The notes below the pieces were generated by a model that saw only the letters and a program-made list of their open reading frames with translations, searched no databases and was not told the origin of the DNA. Positions 29,450-40,811 of a stretch of DNA of 64,000 nt are shown here, one piece after another. This stretch comes from Molanna angustata (taxonomy: Eukaryota; Arthropoda; Insecta; Trichoptera; Molannidae), in contig OY754990.1 of NCBI GenBank assembly GCA_963576475.1, forward strand, positions 10,584,921-10,648,920. The letters run 5' to 3'. Both the position numbers and the translations under genes were made by a program. Positions within the stretch are counted from its first letter, which is position 1. Each line of letters starts with the position of its first letter.

Positions 29450-30740
29450 TCTTCTTCTTCTTCTTTCAGCCTCTTTCATTCCACTGCTGGATAAAGGCCT
29501 CTTCCTGAATTTTCCACTTATCTCTGTCCTGGGCGCTCTGTTTCCACCCATGTCCCACCAGTTCAACAATGTCATCAGTCCATCTCCTCTGTGGTCTCCC
29601 TACACCCCTTCTATTATGATAGGGTCTCCAATTCAGAATTTTGGGGGTCCATCTATCATCCTTCTGTCTTGCCACATGACCTGCCCATTGCCACTTCAGC
29701 CTTCCCACTCTTTCTGCAATGTCGGTGACCTTTGACCGGCGTCTTATTTCCTCGTTTCTTATTCGGTCTCTCAAGGATACGCCCAACATTTGTCTCTCCA
29801 TTGCTCCTTGAGTACACTTAAGTCTGTGGAGGCTTCTGGCAGTAAGTGACATGGTTTCGAGACCGTATGTTGTCACTGGCAAAACACAAGAATTGTACAC
29901 TTTGGCTTTAAGGTTATTCGGAATTTCCCTGTTACCGAATATGTACCTCAACTTTCCAAAAGCAGCCCAACTCAGCCCTATACGTCTTGGCAGTTCGGCG
30001 GTCTGGTTTTCTTTACCCAATTTAATTTTATGTCCAAGGTATATGTATTCTTCAACAGCACCAATAGTCTTATTTCCAATGCAAATACTGTGTGAAGTTG
30101 GACTCAAAATCTTGGTTTTGTCTATGTTCATTTCCAGACCGATTTTTCTAGAGGCTTCATATAATTCTGCTACCATAGCTTCCAGTTCAGACAATTCTTC
30201 GCTTATTATTACTATGTCGTCTGCAAAACGGAGGTGATTTAAATATGTGCCATCTATTTTAATGCCTTTATTGTTCCAGTTTAATGTTTTGAAGACATCT
30301 TCTAATGCCAGTGTGAATAGTTTTGGGGATATCGTATCACCCTGTCTTACACCCTTCTCGATTTTGATTTTTTCTGTTTTCAGATTTTCGTTCACTTTTA
30401 CATCCATAGTAGCATTTTCATAAATATATTTAATCAATCTTATGTATCTAGAATCAATCCTAGCATTTTCAAGAGCACTTAAAATTGACCAGGTTTCTAG
30501 AGAGTCAAATGCTTTACGATAGTCTATAAAAGCCATATGAATTTTTATGTTATACTCTGTAGCTTTTTCTATAAGTAAACGCAAAGTTTGAATATGATCT
30601 GTGGTTCCGAAACCCTTACGGAAGCCAGCCTGTTCTACGGGTTGGTAGAAGTCAAATTTTGGAGTAAGACGGTTTGTCAATATTTTTGTCAGCAGTTTGT
30701 ATAAGTGAGGGAGTAAGCTAATCGGCCGATAGTTTTCCAA
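29450..30740 (-). pseudogene. RTE-type LINE, reverse transcriptase, 5'-truncated but open
   Basis: An uninterrupted frame of about 424 codons runs from 30740 to the stop at 29466. It starts ENYRPISLLPHLYKLLTKIL and has motif A FIDYRKAFD, motif B VRQGDTISPK, the catalytic FADDIVI, GLEMNIDKTK and YLGHKIKLG. It ends with the conserved tail GRLKWQWAGHVARQ, RRGVGRPQRRWTDDI and W-QEEAFIQQWNERG. A (CTT)n run at 29449-29465 is the 3' tail. The N-terminal endonuclease is absent. A nearly identical decayed copy is at 59525. Host function: none; it makes cDNA of its own RNA. Because the frame is intact, the insertion is probably recent. Confidence 0.85.
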
Positions 30741-30870
30741 AATATGAAAATATGAAATATGAAAAGTATATATGAAATATGAAATATGAAAATATGAAAT
30801 ATGAAAATATGAAATATGAAAAGTACAAAATATGAAAATATGAAATATGAAAAGTACCAAAATAAAAATT
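30741..30870. repeat. ATGAAATATGAAA minisatellite
   Basis: Repeated AAAATATGAAATATGAAAAG units; this is the insertion site of the RTE copy (AAATATGAAAAGT also lies just left of it at 29437-29449). Read in frame it adds a spurious His-Ile-Ser-Tyr-Phe stretch to the RTE ORF. Confidence 0.8.
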
Positions 30871-30959
30871 CAACCAAAAATATAAATATTCAACCGTGGT
30901 TCAATATTTGAACCAAGTTTATAAATAACACTAGTGATGTTTATCGCCTCGGAGGTCCA

Positions 30960-31062
30960 CTGAAAATACAATTGAAAACTATGTCTCCACCGCGAGTCGA
31001 AACCGGGCTTTTCGTTCGGGAGTCAGGATGTGTCAAACCAACTGAGTCATGAAGGCCGATCT
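30960..31062 (-). mobile_element. tRNA-derived SINE B, copy 4
   Basis: Degraded box B (CGAGTCGAAACCGG on plus), GTCTCCACCG and ACCAACTGAGTCATGAAGGC. Head only. Confidence 0.55.
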
Positions 31063-31524
31063 TGTAACTTTTTCAAATAAAACTAGTGGCATGTAACACA
31101 TGAGATCCAACTGTTGATAGCGATAGTATGTATAGTTGAAGAACAAGTACCAAACTATTAAGTCTTCTTAGATATTGTGTATAGGCGACTGCCATACAAA
31201 TTGTGTGAAGCAATGTCGTCACTAAATTCAATTTTTATTAAAATTGTTAAAAATAATTTGAGATGTACTACTACAATGTCAATATTTTTTATAGAAAATT
31301 AAATTATCTAGTTGGGGTGTTTGTTTGGGGTGAGGCAGTTAAACACATATATTTATCATAAAAAAAATTCTTAAAAAAAATGTTTGAGAAACCCTGGAAT
31401 TTTTTTGAAAAACTGATTTGAGATTTTGTATTTGTCTATATTCATACCAATTTTCAGCGTTCTAGCTTTTATGGTTTCTGAGATATATGGGAAAATAAAG
31501 TAAAAATTCAAAAAATTCATTTTA

Positions 31525-31715
31525 GATGGGTCGGTGGCAGAGCGGTTAGCGCGCTGGGCTAGTAATCCAGTGGTCGCGAGTTCGAATCCTGCCTCGACCG
31601 ATTTCGTTCACCTATAGCACAAACATTTATTTGCTTATTTTAGGGAACGTAGGAAAATGTATATGTACTTGTTTAACAAGGACATATTCATTTTTTATAT
31701 AAAAAAAAAAAAAAG
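31525..31715 (+). mobile_element. tRNA-derived SINE A, copy 3
   Basis: Box A TGGCAGAGCGG, box B GAGTTCGAATCC and a poly-A tail at 31700-31714; well preserved. Confidence 0.8.
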
Positions 31716-31718
31716 TTC

Positions 31719-31885
<167 letters not shown>

Positions 31886-32214
31886 CGAAATGTTCTACTT
31901 CGAACTCTGAGTAAATCCGTATATTGAATATATATGCTGCGAAGCCTATAAGTTGCTGTTTTTTGACTTCAAAGTTGGAAAAACCGTGAAAAAAGTAGAC
32001 CGTGCATACAATTCTCGCGTATATTGGCTTGAAACATTGTCAATATGTTAAGAGAACAAAGTTCTCCTGAGCAAATCGACAGTTTGATAACAAAAAACAC
32101 ACATATGCAGTAACAATTTCGATAGTACGTAACTAACTTTATGGGTTCAAATAACTTAAAGGTCACTATACCTATGTGCTTTATGTATATTTTAAGTTTG
32201 TTTATGGTTAATTT

Positions 32215-32270
32215 TCTCTGTCTGCATTTTCTATTACTCGGCTCTTACGAGACACCCGAAAACTATGATA
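32215..32270 (-). repeat. fragment of the 106-bp tandem unit
   Basis: TTTTCTATTACTCGGCTCTT and ACGAGACACCCGAAA are the inverse of the unit repeated at 7.9-8.1 kb. Confidence 0.6.
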
Positions 32271-32649
32271 AGAGAGAACAGTGGAAGCACTATTCTACGT
32301 CGGTGCCTAATGTTTCCAAAATTGGTCCACATGAAATTGCAGCTACCAATTTCATAACAAGCAGTCCCATCGCAAGTAGCGTAATTTTGCAACAATACTA
32401 ATTCGGATTATTTGCAATAATAAATTTCAGAAACATTGATTCTATTGTTAATTTTATCCAGCAATGAATGAAAAAAATCAACAATTATTTATTATTGTTA
32501 CATTACACAATAATTATAATTGTTAATTTGAGGAAGAAATACTTCAAAATGATCATGAGGTCGGGTCATGCGCCGAATATACCTATTATGTATTTCCAAA
32601 TATTTCATTCTGAGAAGACCACAAAACTAATGAATGTATTAGGAAGAAC

Positions 32650-32880
32650 ACAGGAGTAGCGGATGTGGCCTAAAGAATAGCGGAGTAAAAGTGGAGTTGT
32701 CAGATGGACGATGGACAAAAGTTGTGATGGACTGGAGGCCAAGAACAGGAAGCAGAAGAGTGGGAAGGCCCCAGGCCAGATGGTCCAGAATGTCACAGGA
32801 TATAGAGACCAGTGGAAGTCTAAACGGGAGGCCTTTGTACAATACTGGACTCAAGAAGAGGCTGAGTAAGTAAGTAAGAG
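32650..32880 (+). pseudogene. RTE-type LINE 3' end
   Basis: Reads SDGRWTKVVMDWRPRTGSRR, VGRPQARWSRMSQDI, then RPLYNTGLKKRLSK. The DWRPR-G-R-VGRP--RW pattern is diagnostic of this group. A GTAAGTAAG tail follows. Dead fragment. Confidence 0.7.
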
Positions 32881-32994
32881 AAGGCTGCGAGACCCCGGGT
32901 TGGAAGAGTGCTTCTTCTTTTTTCTATGATCATCGCTTTAAGGGCCGGACAATCGAAAATATAACATGCCATTCTAGATAAAGTGTCTTTTTAG

Positions 32995-33130
32995 GTAGTA
33001 ACGAGACTGGTGTGTGGGTATAAACGCACGTGTCGTGATTGTTTTTGTCCGCGGTGTTTGCTTGAACCCGCTCACCCGTCGCTGGTTACCCCACATTGTG
33101 GGATGTGCCATGATGGTTTGAAAAAAGTTT
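32995..33130 (+). repeat. dispersed repeat P, copy 3
   Basis: CGAGACTGGTGTGTGGGTAT, ACGCACGTGTCGTGAT, CCGTCGCTGGTTACCCCACA and TTGTGGGATGTGCCATGATG; the longest copy of this family here. Confidence 0.55.
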
Positions 33131-33199
33131 TGAGACCTATTTCGTTAGGACAACCGTTTCGCCTTACAAGTGTAGAAATGCAGCTAAGACCCGACCAAG

Positions 33200-33350
33200 G
33201 GGGGCAAGTCTCGTCAAACGGTGAAATAAAAACACTTGGTTACCCATATCATATCAAAGATAAAATTTTCAAGAATATAATAAGATAATTATATCCACGA
33301 TATGGGTTATCAAAAGGGTTTTGATTTCACTGCTTGACAGAACTTGCTTT
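33200..33350. mobile_element. foldback MITE K, copy 2
   Basis: GGCAAGTCTCGTCAAACGGT and GTTACCCATATCATATC are mirrored by GATATGGGTTATCAAAAGGG and CTGCTTGACAGAACTTGC, about 150 bp in all. Related to the split copy at 7228-7620. Confidence 0.65.
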
Positions 33351-33428
33351 TTTGTTTTTTTTTTTGTATATAAAGAACGTTGAGGTGTGCCTTGTTCGTC
33401 TGTTAGGTATTTATTAATATAAATAGAT

Positions 33429-33490
33429 CTTCAAACTCGCGACCATTGGATTATTAACCCAGCGCGCTAACCGCTCTGCCATCGACCACC
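33429..33490 (-). mobile_element. tRNA-derived SINE A, copy 4 (head only)
   Basis: CTCGCGACCATTGGATTATT and CCGCTCTGCCATCGACC: the inverted tRNA-like head. Confidence 0.6.
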
Positions 33491-33925
33491 ATACCATGCC
33501 ATACCATACGATCACACCATGTCCCTTACGGGGTAGGCAGAGATAACCGAACGCCACATTTTTCTACCCTGGCATGCATCCCTCGCCTCGTCCACATTCA
33601 TGTTCGTCTATTGCTCACACTCCTAACATTTCCGTATTTCAAAATATCGTTCACATGGTTGTGCCATCCCTTTCTTGGGCGTCCCCGACCTCTCATTCCA
33701 TTCCTTTCCGCTCTGTATATTTTCTTCGTCAGGCGCTCCTCATTCATTCTCCCCATGTGACCAAACCATCTCAATGTGTTCACTTTCATTCTAGTAATGA
33801 CATCTTTCTTTGTCTTACATTCTTTCCTTATGTCCTCATTTCTGACCCTGTCATACATCGTTCTATTACAAATTCTTCTTAGCGATCTCATTTGAACTGC
33901 ATTTATTAAAACATTAAAGTGTATT
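33491..33925 (-). pseudogene. RTE-type LINE 3' end, family 2, copy 1
   Basis: The minus frame reads NAVQMRSLRRICNRTMYDRV, RNEDIRKECKTKKDVI, RMKVNTLRWFGHMGRMNEER, LTKKIYRAERNGMRGRGRPR and KGWHNHVNDIL, then decays. The W-GH--RM--ER, RGRGRPRK-W pattern is typical. CCATACCATGCCATACCATA at 33490 is the microsatellite-like 3' tail. Confidence 0.75.
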
Positions 33926-33934
33926 TTTTGTTTA

Positions 33935-34617
33935 AGAGGGTGACTGCTGCCAACGTACCTATTTTTTTCAATTTGATAAACCATCATTATTACTAAACGA
34001 ATCATTTTGAAAAAAATAACCTAGTTAGTTTGGATATTAATAAAGAGAAATATACCTTAACTTTTTGATTATGTTCTGTATATATTCTTGTAGGAAAATA
34101 ATAAGCATACCCCGATTTTAGACATTTATCTTAAATTTCTAAAAAAAATTAAGGCATAGAACAATATTTTTTTTATAAATTAAAGAAGAACAGAATACCT
34201 GGAAAAATATGATATGACGTTGCATTAACGCATCGGGTTAAGTAAATAAACCAAAAAAACTTTTATTACGCAATGGTCCTGAATGGAAAATAAATGTTTT
34301 TTAGGTTCATTTACTAAACCTGAAGCATTAATGCAACGTCACATCATATTTTTCTAGATATTTTTGTCTTTTTAATTTAAAAAAATATATATTACTCTAC
34401 GCCTTATAGTTTATTAAAAATATATGATAAACGTTGAAAATCGGGGTATGCCATTATTTTTCTACAAGAATTTATACAGAACATTATCAAAAAATTAAGG
34501 TATATTTTTGTTTATTAATATCCAAAATATCTAAATTATTTTTTTCAAAACGTTTTGATAAGAAATAATGATGGTATATCAAATTGAAAAATAGGTACGT
34601 TGGCAGCAGGCCCCCCC
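33935..34617. mobile_element. long-TIR element L, copy 2 (both arms)
   Basis: It starts GGTGACTGCTGCCAACGTAC and ends GGTACGTTGGCAGCAGGCC. Arms of about 300 bp are mirror images, with AAATCGGGGTATGCC and CAAAATGATTCG-like phrases in both. The middle carries TGATGTGACGTTGCATTAAT-type sequence twice. No ORF. Confidence 0.75.
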
Positions 34618-34633
34618 TTGACATACGTATTTT

Positions 34634-35460
34634 TTCGAATATATTTTTATTATTGCATATGCGCAAACATTGGATTTTTTTCCCTGTCGGGAGTCAAAGA
34701 TATTTTTTAACAGATTTTTAATTATCTCAATAGAGACGAAGTAGGAATATTTACTGTAGGAGAACCGGGAAATCAAGGCACCTACAGGGCTTACGACCTG
34801 TCATCGGCTGGTTAACGTGATCACTTTATGCGCTTGCGCAACGTTCACCAATTATGCCTTTTTAATGAGATCCCTATCAATTAAATTTTGAAAGTTCTAT
34901 ATATTGTAATACTGAAATTCTTTTCGCTTGAAAATAGGGAATTTTTACTACAGCCATCTATGTGTGAAATCATGAACAACAATCTTATTATTTTTTATTT
35001 ATTTTGTTGTAACGCCATCTATTGAGAGAATTGGTTTTTATTTGTAAATAATGAAAGCTACAATTCTTATATGTGAGGTGACAATGCATTTTTCGCATAG
35101 AAGTCACCCCTGAATTGCGCCAGACTTATAAGGTCATTTTTGTCTTATTTACCTACTTGTACCAATGTGTAAGTAATCGAATATATTTTTATTATTGCAT
35201 ATGCGCAAACATTGGATTTTTTTCCCTGTCGGGAGTCAAAGATATTTTTTAACAGATTTTTAATTATCTCAATAGAGACGAAGTTGGAATATTTATTGTA
35301 GGAGAACCGGGAAATCAAGGCACCTACAGGGCTTACGACCTGTCATCGGCTGTCATGACAGGTCGTAAGGCCTGTAGGTGCCTTGATTTCCCGGTTCTCC
35401 TACAATAAATATTCCAACTTCGTCTCTATTGAGATAATTAAAAATCTGTTAAAAAATACG
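34634..35460. mobile_element. foldback family F, tandem/inverted copies
   Basis: Two left ends (CATATGCGCAAACATTGGAT at 34657 and 35199) and a right palindrome (AACTTCGTCTCTATTGAGA at 35416) are joined by an internal segment (34845-35165) that the 40.8-kb copy also has, inverted. The second half (35235-35455) is a near-perfect hairpin centred at about 35352. Confidence 0.7.
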
Positions 35461-35924
35461 TATTTTTTGTTTAACAGACAATAATAGGTTTAGATCATTT
35501 AATATTTTGTGTATCGTTGTTCTTCTATTGGGTACAATTTAAAACAATTATCATAGCTCGGTTTTGTGTTATTTGGATTTTTTATTTCACTTTCAATACT
35601 TGAAATATAATAACGTAAAATAAATATGTGGAAGTTATTAATTTTCAAAAGGTCCGTACAGTCAATATTGGTGTCTATTATGATTTCACTTGATGGACGT
35701 AGAGTCATGCTATATCTGTATGTGAACCCCCTTTTATCGATATGTAACAGTTTCTAGGCGATCAGGAAATACACTATAGATTTCTCTGACAACTTTTTAA
35801 ATAGATTTTATAAGATTATAAAATCTACACATATAAAATGAAATAACTACATAATCTTTTATAGGTTGTAGGTATATCAAACATGTTTGAGAATGCATTT
35901 TTATACCTAGGTATCTTAAATACA
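35461..35924. other. no gene recognised
   Basis: AT-rich. A 69-aa minus ORF (35499-35708) has no motif. Confidence 0.4.
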
Positions 35925-36450
35925 TACATACATACCATCACGCCGTATCCCTACTTGGGGTAGGCAGAGAGGACCGAACGCCAGACACCTCTATCTTGAC
36001 ATACATATTTTGCCTCATTTACATCCATGCATCGAGTCATACATGCTCTCCTAATATTATTCTGACTTGGTATATTACCACCTTTCAAAATCTCATTTAT
36101 ATGATCATGCCAACTCTTTCTCGGGCGGCCACGACCTCTCATTCCACTCTTTTCAGCCTTGTATACTTTCTTTGTCAGGCGCTCATCGTTCATTCTCTCC
36201 TCATGTCCGAACCATCGCTGAGTGTATTTACTTTCATTCTACTCACAATATCTCTATCAATCTTGCATTCTCGTCTGATGTCCACATTCCTTATCCTATC
36301 ATAGATCGTTCTACCACACATTCGTCTTAGGGACCTTATTTCCACAGCGTTAATTTTACTTTCATGTGTCTTCTCCCATGTCCATTTCTCACTTGCATAC
36401 ATTAAGTTTGGTACGACTATTGCATTGTGCACAGCGAGCTTTGCAGAACA
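35925..36450 (-). pseudogene. RTE-type LINE 3' end, family 2, copy 2
   Basis: Frames from 36432 down read MHNAIVVPNLMYASEKWTWE, KINAVEIRSLRRMCGRTIYD, RMKVNTLSDGS, then after a shift MNDERLTKKVYKAEKSGMRG, RGRPRKSWHDHINEIL, TRCMDVNEAKYVCQDRGVW and RSVLSAYPK. Same family as 33.5-33.9 kb. One frameshift near 36205. ATACATACATACATAC is the 3' tail at 35923. Confidence 0.8.
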
Positions 36451-36605
36451 ACAAAGCTATCTTAAATACCCTACATATATTTATAAGGAATACATTATCT
36501 TAATTATGTATATATGTTAAACTGCTACATAACATAAATGACAACAACGGGTGTGCATATTATGGTAGAAATAATATTAGAATAATAACATATCAAGATG
36601 TATTA

Positions 36606-37600
36606 GGGGAAAGGTCGCTAAAGTGGCTCAGGCAGGTAAAGTGGTCATTGAATATTACACAGAAATTAAGATGTCGCCATAGATTTAAACCATGTGAAAA
36701 TATTCATTAGCCGACGACATATTGCTCCAATGACAGGCGACACGCTCAGTTCGCGGAAAAAAAAATATTGCAAAAAAGGTAAATTCTGTGGTTCTGATCT
36801 AAGGTGAGCTATTTAAACTTTGAAACCAATATCAGTACTGAATGTAAATATGAAATATTTCAATATTATAACGGTTTAGTATATCTATTGAACTAATTAA
36901 ATTAATGTTAACAAAGTCCGTTTAACATCATTTGACATTTGGGTTAATTTTTTTTTCAATGTATTCCATTATGGGTAAAGTGGTCCACTTAGGGTGTAGA
37001 TAAAGTGACCTGGTAGGCAACTTTACCCGCTTTAGTAGTATTTTTGTCATTTTTCAAAATATTTTATTTTTGACATGCTAAATACATATAAATGAATGTC
37101 GCAGCAGCTGACATTATATGACTGATATTGGATCTTATTTCATTTTTTAGGTTAAATAATGAAAAAAAATGATATATAAATGCACTTACTTTTATACTAG
37201 TTGTTACTATACCACTTTATCTGACCTGGAGGCCTAGACAACGTGTCATTTAAGCTAAGCGTTATATCGCTAAGCGATAGTAAATGTATGAAATTGGTCG
37301 CTATGACAACACGTGACAGCCACAAATTTCATACATTTCTATCGCTTAGCGATATAACGCTTAGCTTTAATGGCATGTTGTCTAGGGTGGCTGGGTAGGT
37401 AAAGTGGTCAATTTCCCATTTTAGTTTTAAATTAAGAATATTCTTAAACTTTTTGATATAAGTAAAAATAACAATTCGATATTTAACCTACATTAGTTTT
37501 TGAGTATACCCAAGTAATTTATTGTTTAAAAATGTTGATATTTTTGAAAAAAGTAGTCATTTAAAGCTTAAAGTGGCCACCTTACCCGTCCTTCCCCTAC
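36606..37600. mobile_element. element M, rich in GGTAAAGTGGTC
   Basis: The ends are GGGGAAAGGTCGCTAAAGTG and the complement of GTGGCCACCTTACCCGTCCT plus TCCCC. The dodecamer GGTAAAGTGGTC and close variants occur near 36640, 36975, 37010, 37210 (inverted) and 37400, and the ends are related to it. No ORF. A MITE S has inserted at 37233. Superfamily unknown. Confidence 0.55.
37233..37386. mobile_element. foldback MITE S, copy 2 (intact)
   Basis: CCTAGACAACGTGTCATTTA, AGCTAAGCGTTATATCGCTA and AGCGATAGTAAATGTATGAA are mirrored to the end at TTGTCTAGG. About 154 bp with arms of about 70 bp, inside element M. Confidence 0.85.
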
Positions 37601-37739
37601 TGTATCGGTTTATACTTTTGTGTTTAAGATATTAGTAACTATGTAATATTGTAATTTGTTGTGTTCTGATGTTGTGGTGTCCGTTCTAATATTTTTTGGA
37701 AAAGACAAAATAACTATATTAAACCGAAATGTCAAATTT

Positions 37740-37860
37740 TTGGCTTGGTAAAATTGTAAACAATTAGCCCTAGAACAGGGATACCTAGTTGGGCAGCAGT
37801 AATCTTCATAATAGTCTTTGTTATAAAGGTGTGAAAAATTAATAAAATAAATGATTTAAA
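37740..37860 (-). repeat. LINE 3' tail repeat
   Basis: AGAACAGGGATACCTAGTTG and GGCAGCAGTAATCTTC are the inverse of the tail at 6.5 kb. Confidence 0.5.
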
Positions 37861-37914
37861 AACTTTTTTTTAAATTTTACTCAGTGGCAGATAATATTAA
37901 GTATTTTCAAAGTT

Positions 37915-38090
37915 AATCGAAAATACAATTTAGTTCAGCTATGAGGTTCACCATCACACATTATGAATGCGGTGCATTCTGATATGATACGAGACTTGTG
38001 TGTGCAGTGCTTCCTTTTATAAGTGTATGCACACCTGCACACTTTTCGCTGGTTACCCTGCACAGTGAAATATGCCATGTTTGTATGAAT
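37915..38090 (+). repeat. dispersed repeat P, copy 4
   Basis: TTCAGCTATGAGGTTCACCA, CATCACACATTATGAATG and ACGAGACTTGTGTGTGCAGT, then TCGCTGGTTACCCTGCACAG. It links the 106-bp tandem unit and repeat P, showing that they are parts of one element. Confidence 0.55.
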
Positions 38091-38404
38091 GAGTGAATTA
38101 ATTATAATCTCTTTTGGAATTGAAATAATATATATAAATAAACGAAAAAAAAAATCATATAATAATTATGTAAACACGTCATGCTTAAACTAGTACAATA
38201 GTCTTGACCCCCAACCGGATATATTTAACTCCACACAGACATCGAGAAAACGCCACTTACGCGCGGTTATTGGTAATATTACTGGTTAAAAATTAAACCT
38301 ACTTTCCTTAAACCTACATCCCTTCCTTATCAACGCTTTCCTATATCCATTACCCTTCCCTTTCCCCCACATACACTCATCATCATACAATAACTACCCA
38401 ACAT

Positions 38405-39565
38405 TTTTTTTACGGCGCTGGCCGATTTACTAATGATATTAATAACAATTAAGCACTACAAATAATAACACTCAATTATTATTATTACCATTATACACTT
38501 CCTCAAAAGAATTAGCAGATCAATGCGTAAATTGTAATTTATTTAAAAGAGCAAAATAAAATGCAACAAACGCATCATCAAGCTTTCAATTGGGAATAGT
38601 TCACCCATCCAGATACTTAACATATCAAAGGATTAGGCTCTGAGGAGGTCTCTATACTACCTAACAACCCTACTGATTCCCGAATATTAACGTTTAAAAA
38701 ATCTTTAACGATTCTACATGTATTCATTATTACTGTTTTTTGCATTTTTATTATTAAGTTTTTCGATAAATCTATAATTTTAAATTACGGATTAATGATT
38801 TTGGAATAATGCCAGTGGCTGAAATAATGAACGGTAATATTATTATTATACGAGAGTGCCAAAGTCTTTTAATCTCGTTACCTAAAGCGGTGTATTTTCT
38901 TATTTTTTCATCAAAAGTTTTTTATAATATTACTAGAATTTGGAATAGCCACGTCGCAAATATATGTTATTTTTTTAATTTTATCATGTATTATTAAATC
39001 GGGTCTGTTATGTTGAATTGACCGGTCAGTTAATATTGTTTTATCGTAATAAAGCGAAATATTATTATTTTCTAAAAATGAAATCGGATCATATTCATAA
39101 TATGGTTTTATGTTTATCGCGTCAAATAATGTATATTTAATAGCTAAATTTTGGTGTATTATTTTTGCTACTTGGTTATGTCTAAATGTATATTCTGATT
39201 GCGCGAGAAAAGAACAGCCCGATATTATATGCTCGATTGTTTCCGGAAAAGCCAAACATTTCCTACAACTATCATCTACTACATTTATGTCTTTTATTAT
39301 ATATTTTTGATAATTTTTAGTTTTTATTACTCTATCCTGAATCGCTATTATAAAACCTTCTAAATCCGCGTCCAAATCACCAATACTCAACCATTTGTTT
39401 GACCAAATTTTGTCAACATAAGGTTGGTTGAGAAATTTTGGATGTATAAAATAAATTATTTTATTTAGCCACGAATTAAGAAGGTCATCATTTATATTTA
39501 TAATATTGTTATTGGCATTCTCGTTATTTAAATTTAATGTTGTTAAATTTTTGTCAGCTAAATTT
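38405..39565 (-). pseudogene. R2/R4-like LINE C-terminus with endonuclease-like motif
   Basis: The longest of three copies. On the minus strand an open frame from about 39562 reads WLNKIIYFIHPKFLNQP, SNKWLSIGDLDADLEGFI and RVIKTKNYQKYI. A CX2C-H-C knuckle follows (CRKCLAFPETIEHIISGC), then NRPDLIIHDKIKKITYICDV and AIPNSSNII. The knuckle followed by RPDLIIhD...YICDVAIP matches the zinc finger plus restriction-like (PD-(D/E)XK) endonuclease at the C-terminus of R2/R4/Dong-like LINEs (family knowledge). A one-base insertion near 38912 breaks the frame before the last 85 residues. The UTR ends GGCCAGCGCCGTAAAAAAAA at 38405. Confidence 0.7.
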
Positions 39566-40281
39566 TAAATTTTATATCTTCTGTTGTTAAAAATATATAA
39601 TAATTTAAATATGTGAAACGTAATAATTGGCTATTTCGTATTCTTATTTAAAATTAAGCATTAAAAATGTATAGCTGTTAAGTTTCTAAACAAATAAAAA
39701 ATAAAAAGAAATAAATATACTGTAATATACTCACGGTTGTAAATTTAACACGTCCCACTTAACATATAACTTTAATTGAAAAAAAAAAACTTTTTTTTAT
39801 AAAACCGAATTAGTTCAAACTACGGTACGTTACAAGTGAATAAGTGAAGAAGACAGTGGAACTCGAATAATGTAATTTGTTGTAATCTTGTACCAGCACA
39901 ATGGATGACTGTTGAGTGTTTTAGCGGAGCGTTTCATCTTATATGGATCAATATTGCAAAATACTCCATCTCGTACTAAACGCACTTACAACGTTAGCGG
40001 GCACGGTTTTACAATTCAAACTTGGATTAAATCCAAGCTAAATTAACTAAATTGTATTATTGTACATTTTCAAAAACATACCCCCAATTGATTATGTAGT
40101 AACTTTGTTTACATTTATATATATTATTGTACATTTAAATTTTATTTTGTTTAATTTATATTTTATTTAATTCTATAATGTAGATTATTATCAAATCTGG
40201 CAGCATTCGCTGATTCAGTGTGGCTAAGTATGTAGGTAGTACTTACTTTCCGTGTCCGGAACACCATCAAATTGGAAAACT
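39566..40281. other. no gene recognised
   Basis: AT-rich; TAAATTGTATTATTGTACAT phrases recur but no family was fixed. Confidence 0.4.
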
Positions 40282-40506
40282 CTAGTTCTCGGCAACCCGT
40301 ATGCCGCTTTCCTTCGTTGTCACGGTGTCTTCGTGTGTACATGTAACTCCGATAAAGGGGCATGAGAAAAGGTGCGAGTTGTCCTGCACAGTGCCACATT
40401 CACAGGTATCTTCCTCTAAGTAGCCCCATTTTTTGAGGTTACTGTAGCAGCGGGTGACACCTGTTCTTAGTCTGTTGAGTGCCCTCCATGTTGCATAGGC
40501 AGGTAG
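40282..40506 (-). pseudogene. non-LTR reverse transcriptase C-terminal fragment (zinc-knuckle type)
   Basis: An open minus frame of 74 codons lacks a Met. It reads ATWRALNRLRTGVTRCYSNL, KKWGYLEEDTCECGTVQDNS, HLFSCPFIGVTCTHEDTVTT, then stop at 40282-40284. W--LNRLR-G-TRC---L-KWG then C-CG--Q---HL--CP is the zinc-knuckle C-terminus of R1/Jockey-type LINEs. Confidence 0.7.
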
Positions 40507-40811
40507 TTATTCACACCATTTATCTTTATATTATATTCAGTCAGTAAAATTCTTATGTTCATGATTTGTAATTACTTTATTTGTCATTTTTTTATTTATT
40601 CTTTGGTCATTAATGTATGTACCTACGTGTTTAATTTACTTTTCTTATGTTTTTTACTTTTTTATATTTTATTTTAACGTTGATATGTATACATGTTATG
40701 AATATTTTATAAATTGTGTTTTTTTGGTTAAGTTTATGATGCGTCATTTAATATTTTGTTTTGTGATATTATTTGAGTTAATTATAAATTTAAATTATAA
40801 TAATCTATTAA

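Noticed and set aside
29367..29735. 122-aa plus-strand ORF, and the 128-aa ORF at 29851-30237
   Set aside because: Antisense shadows of the RTE reverse transcriptase.
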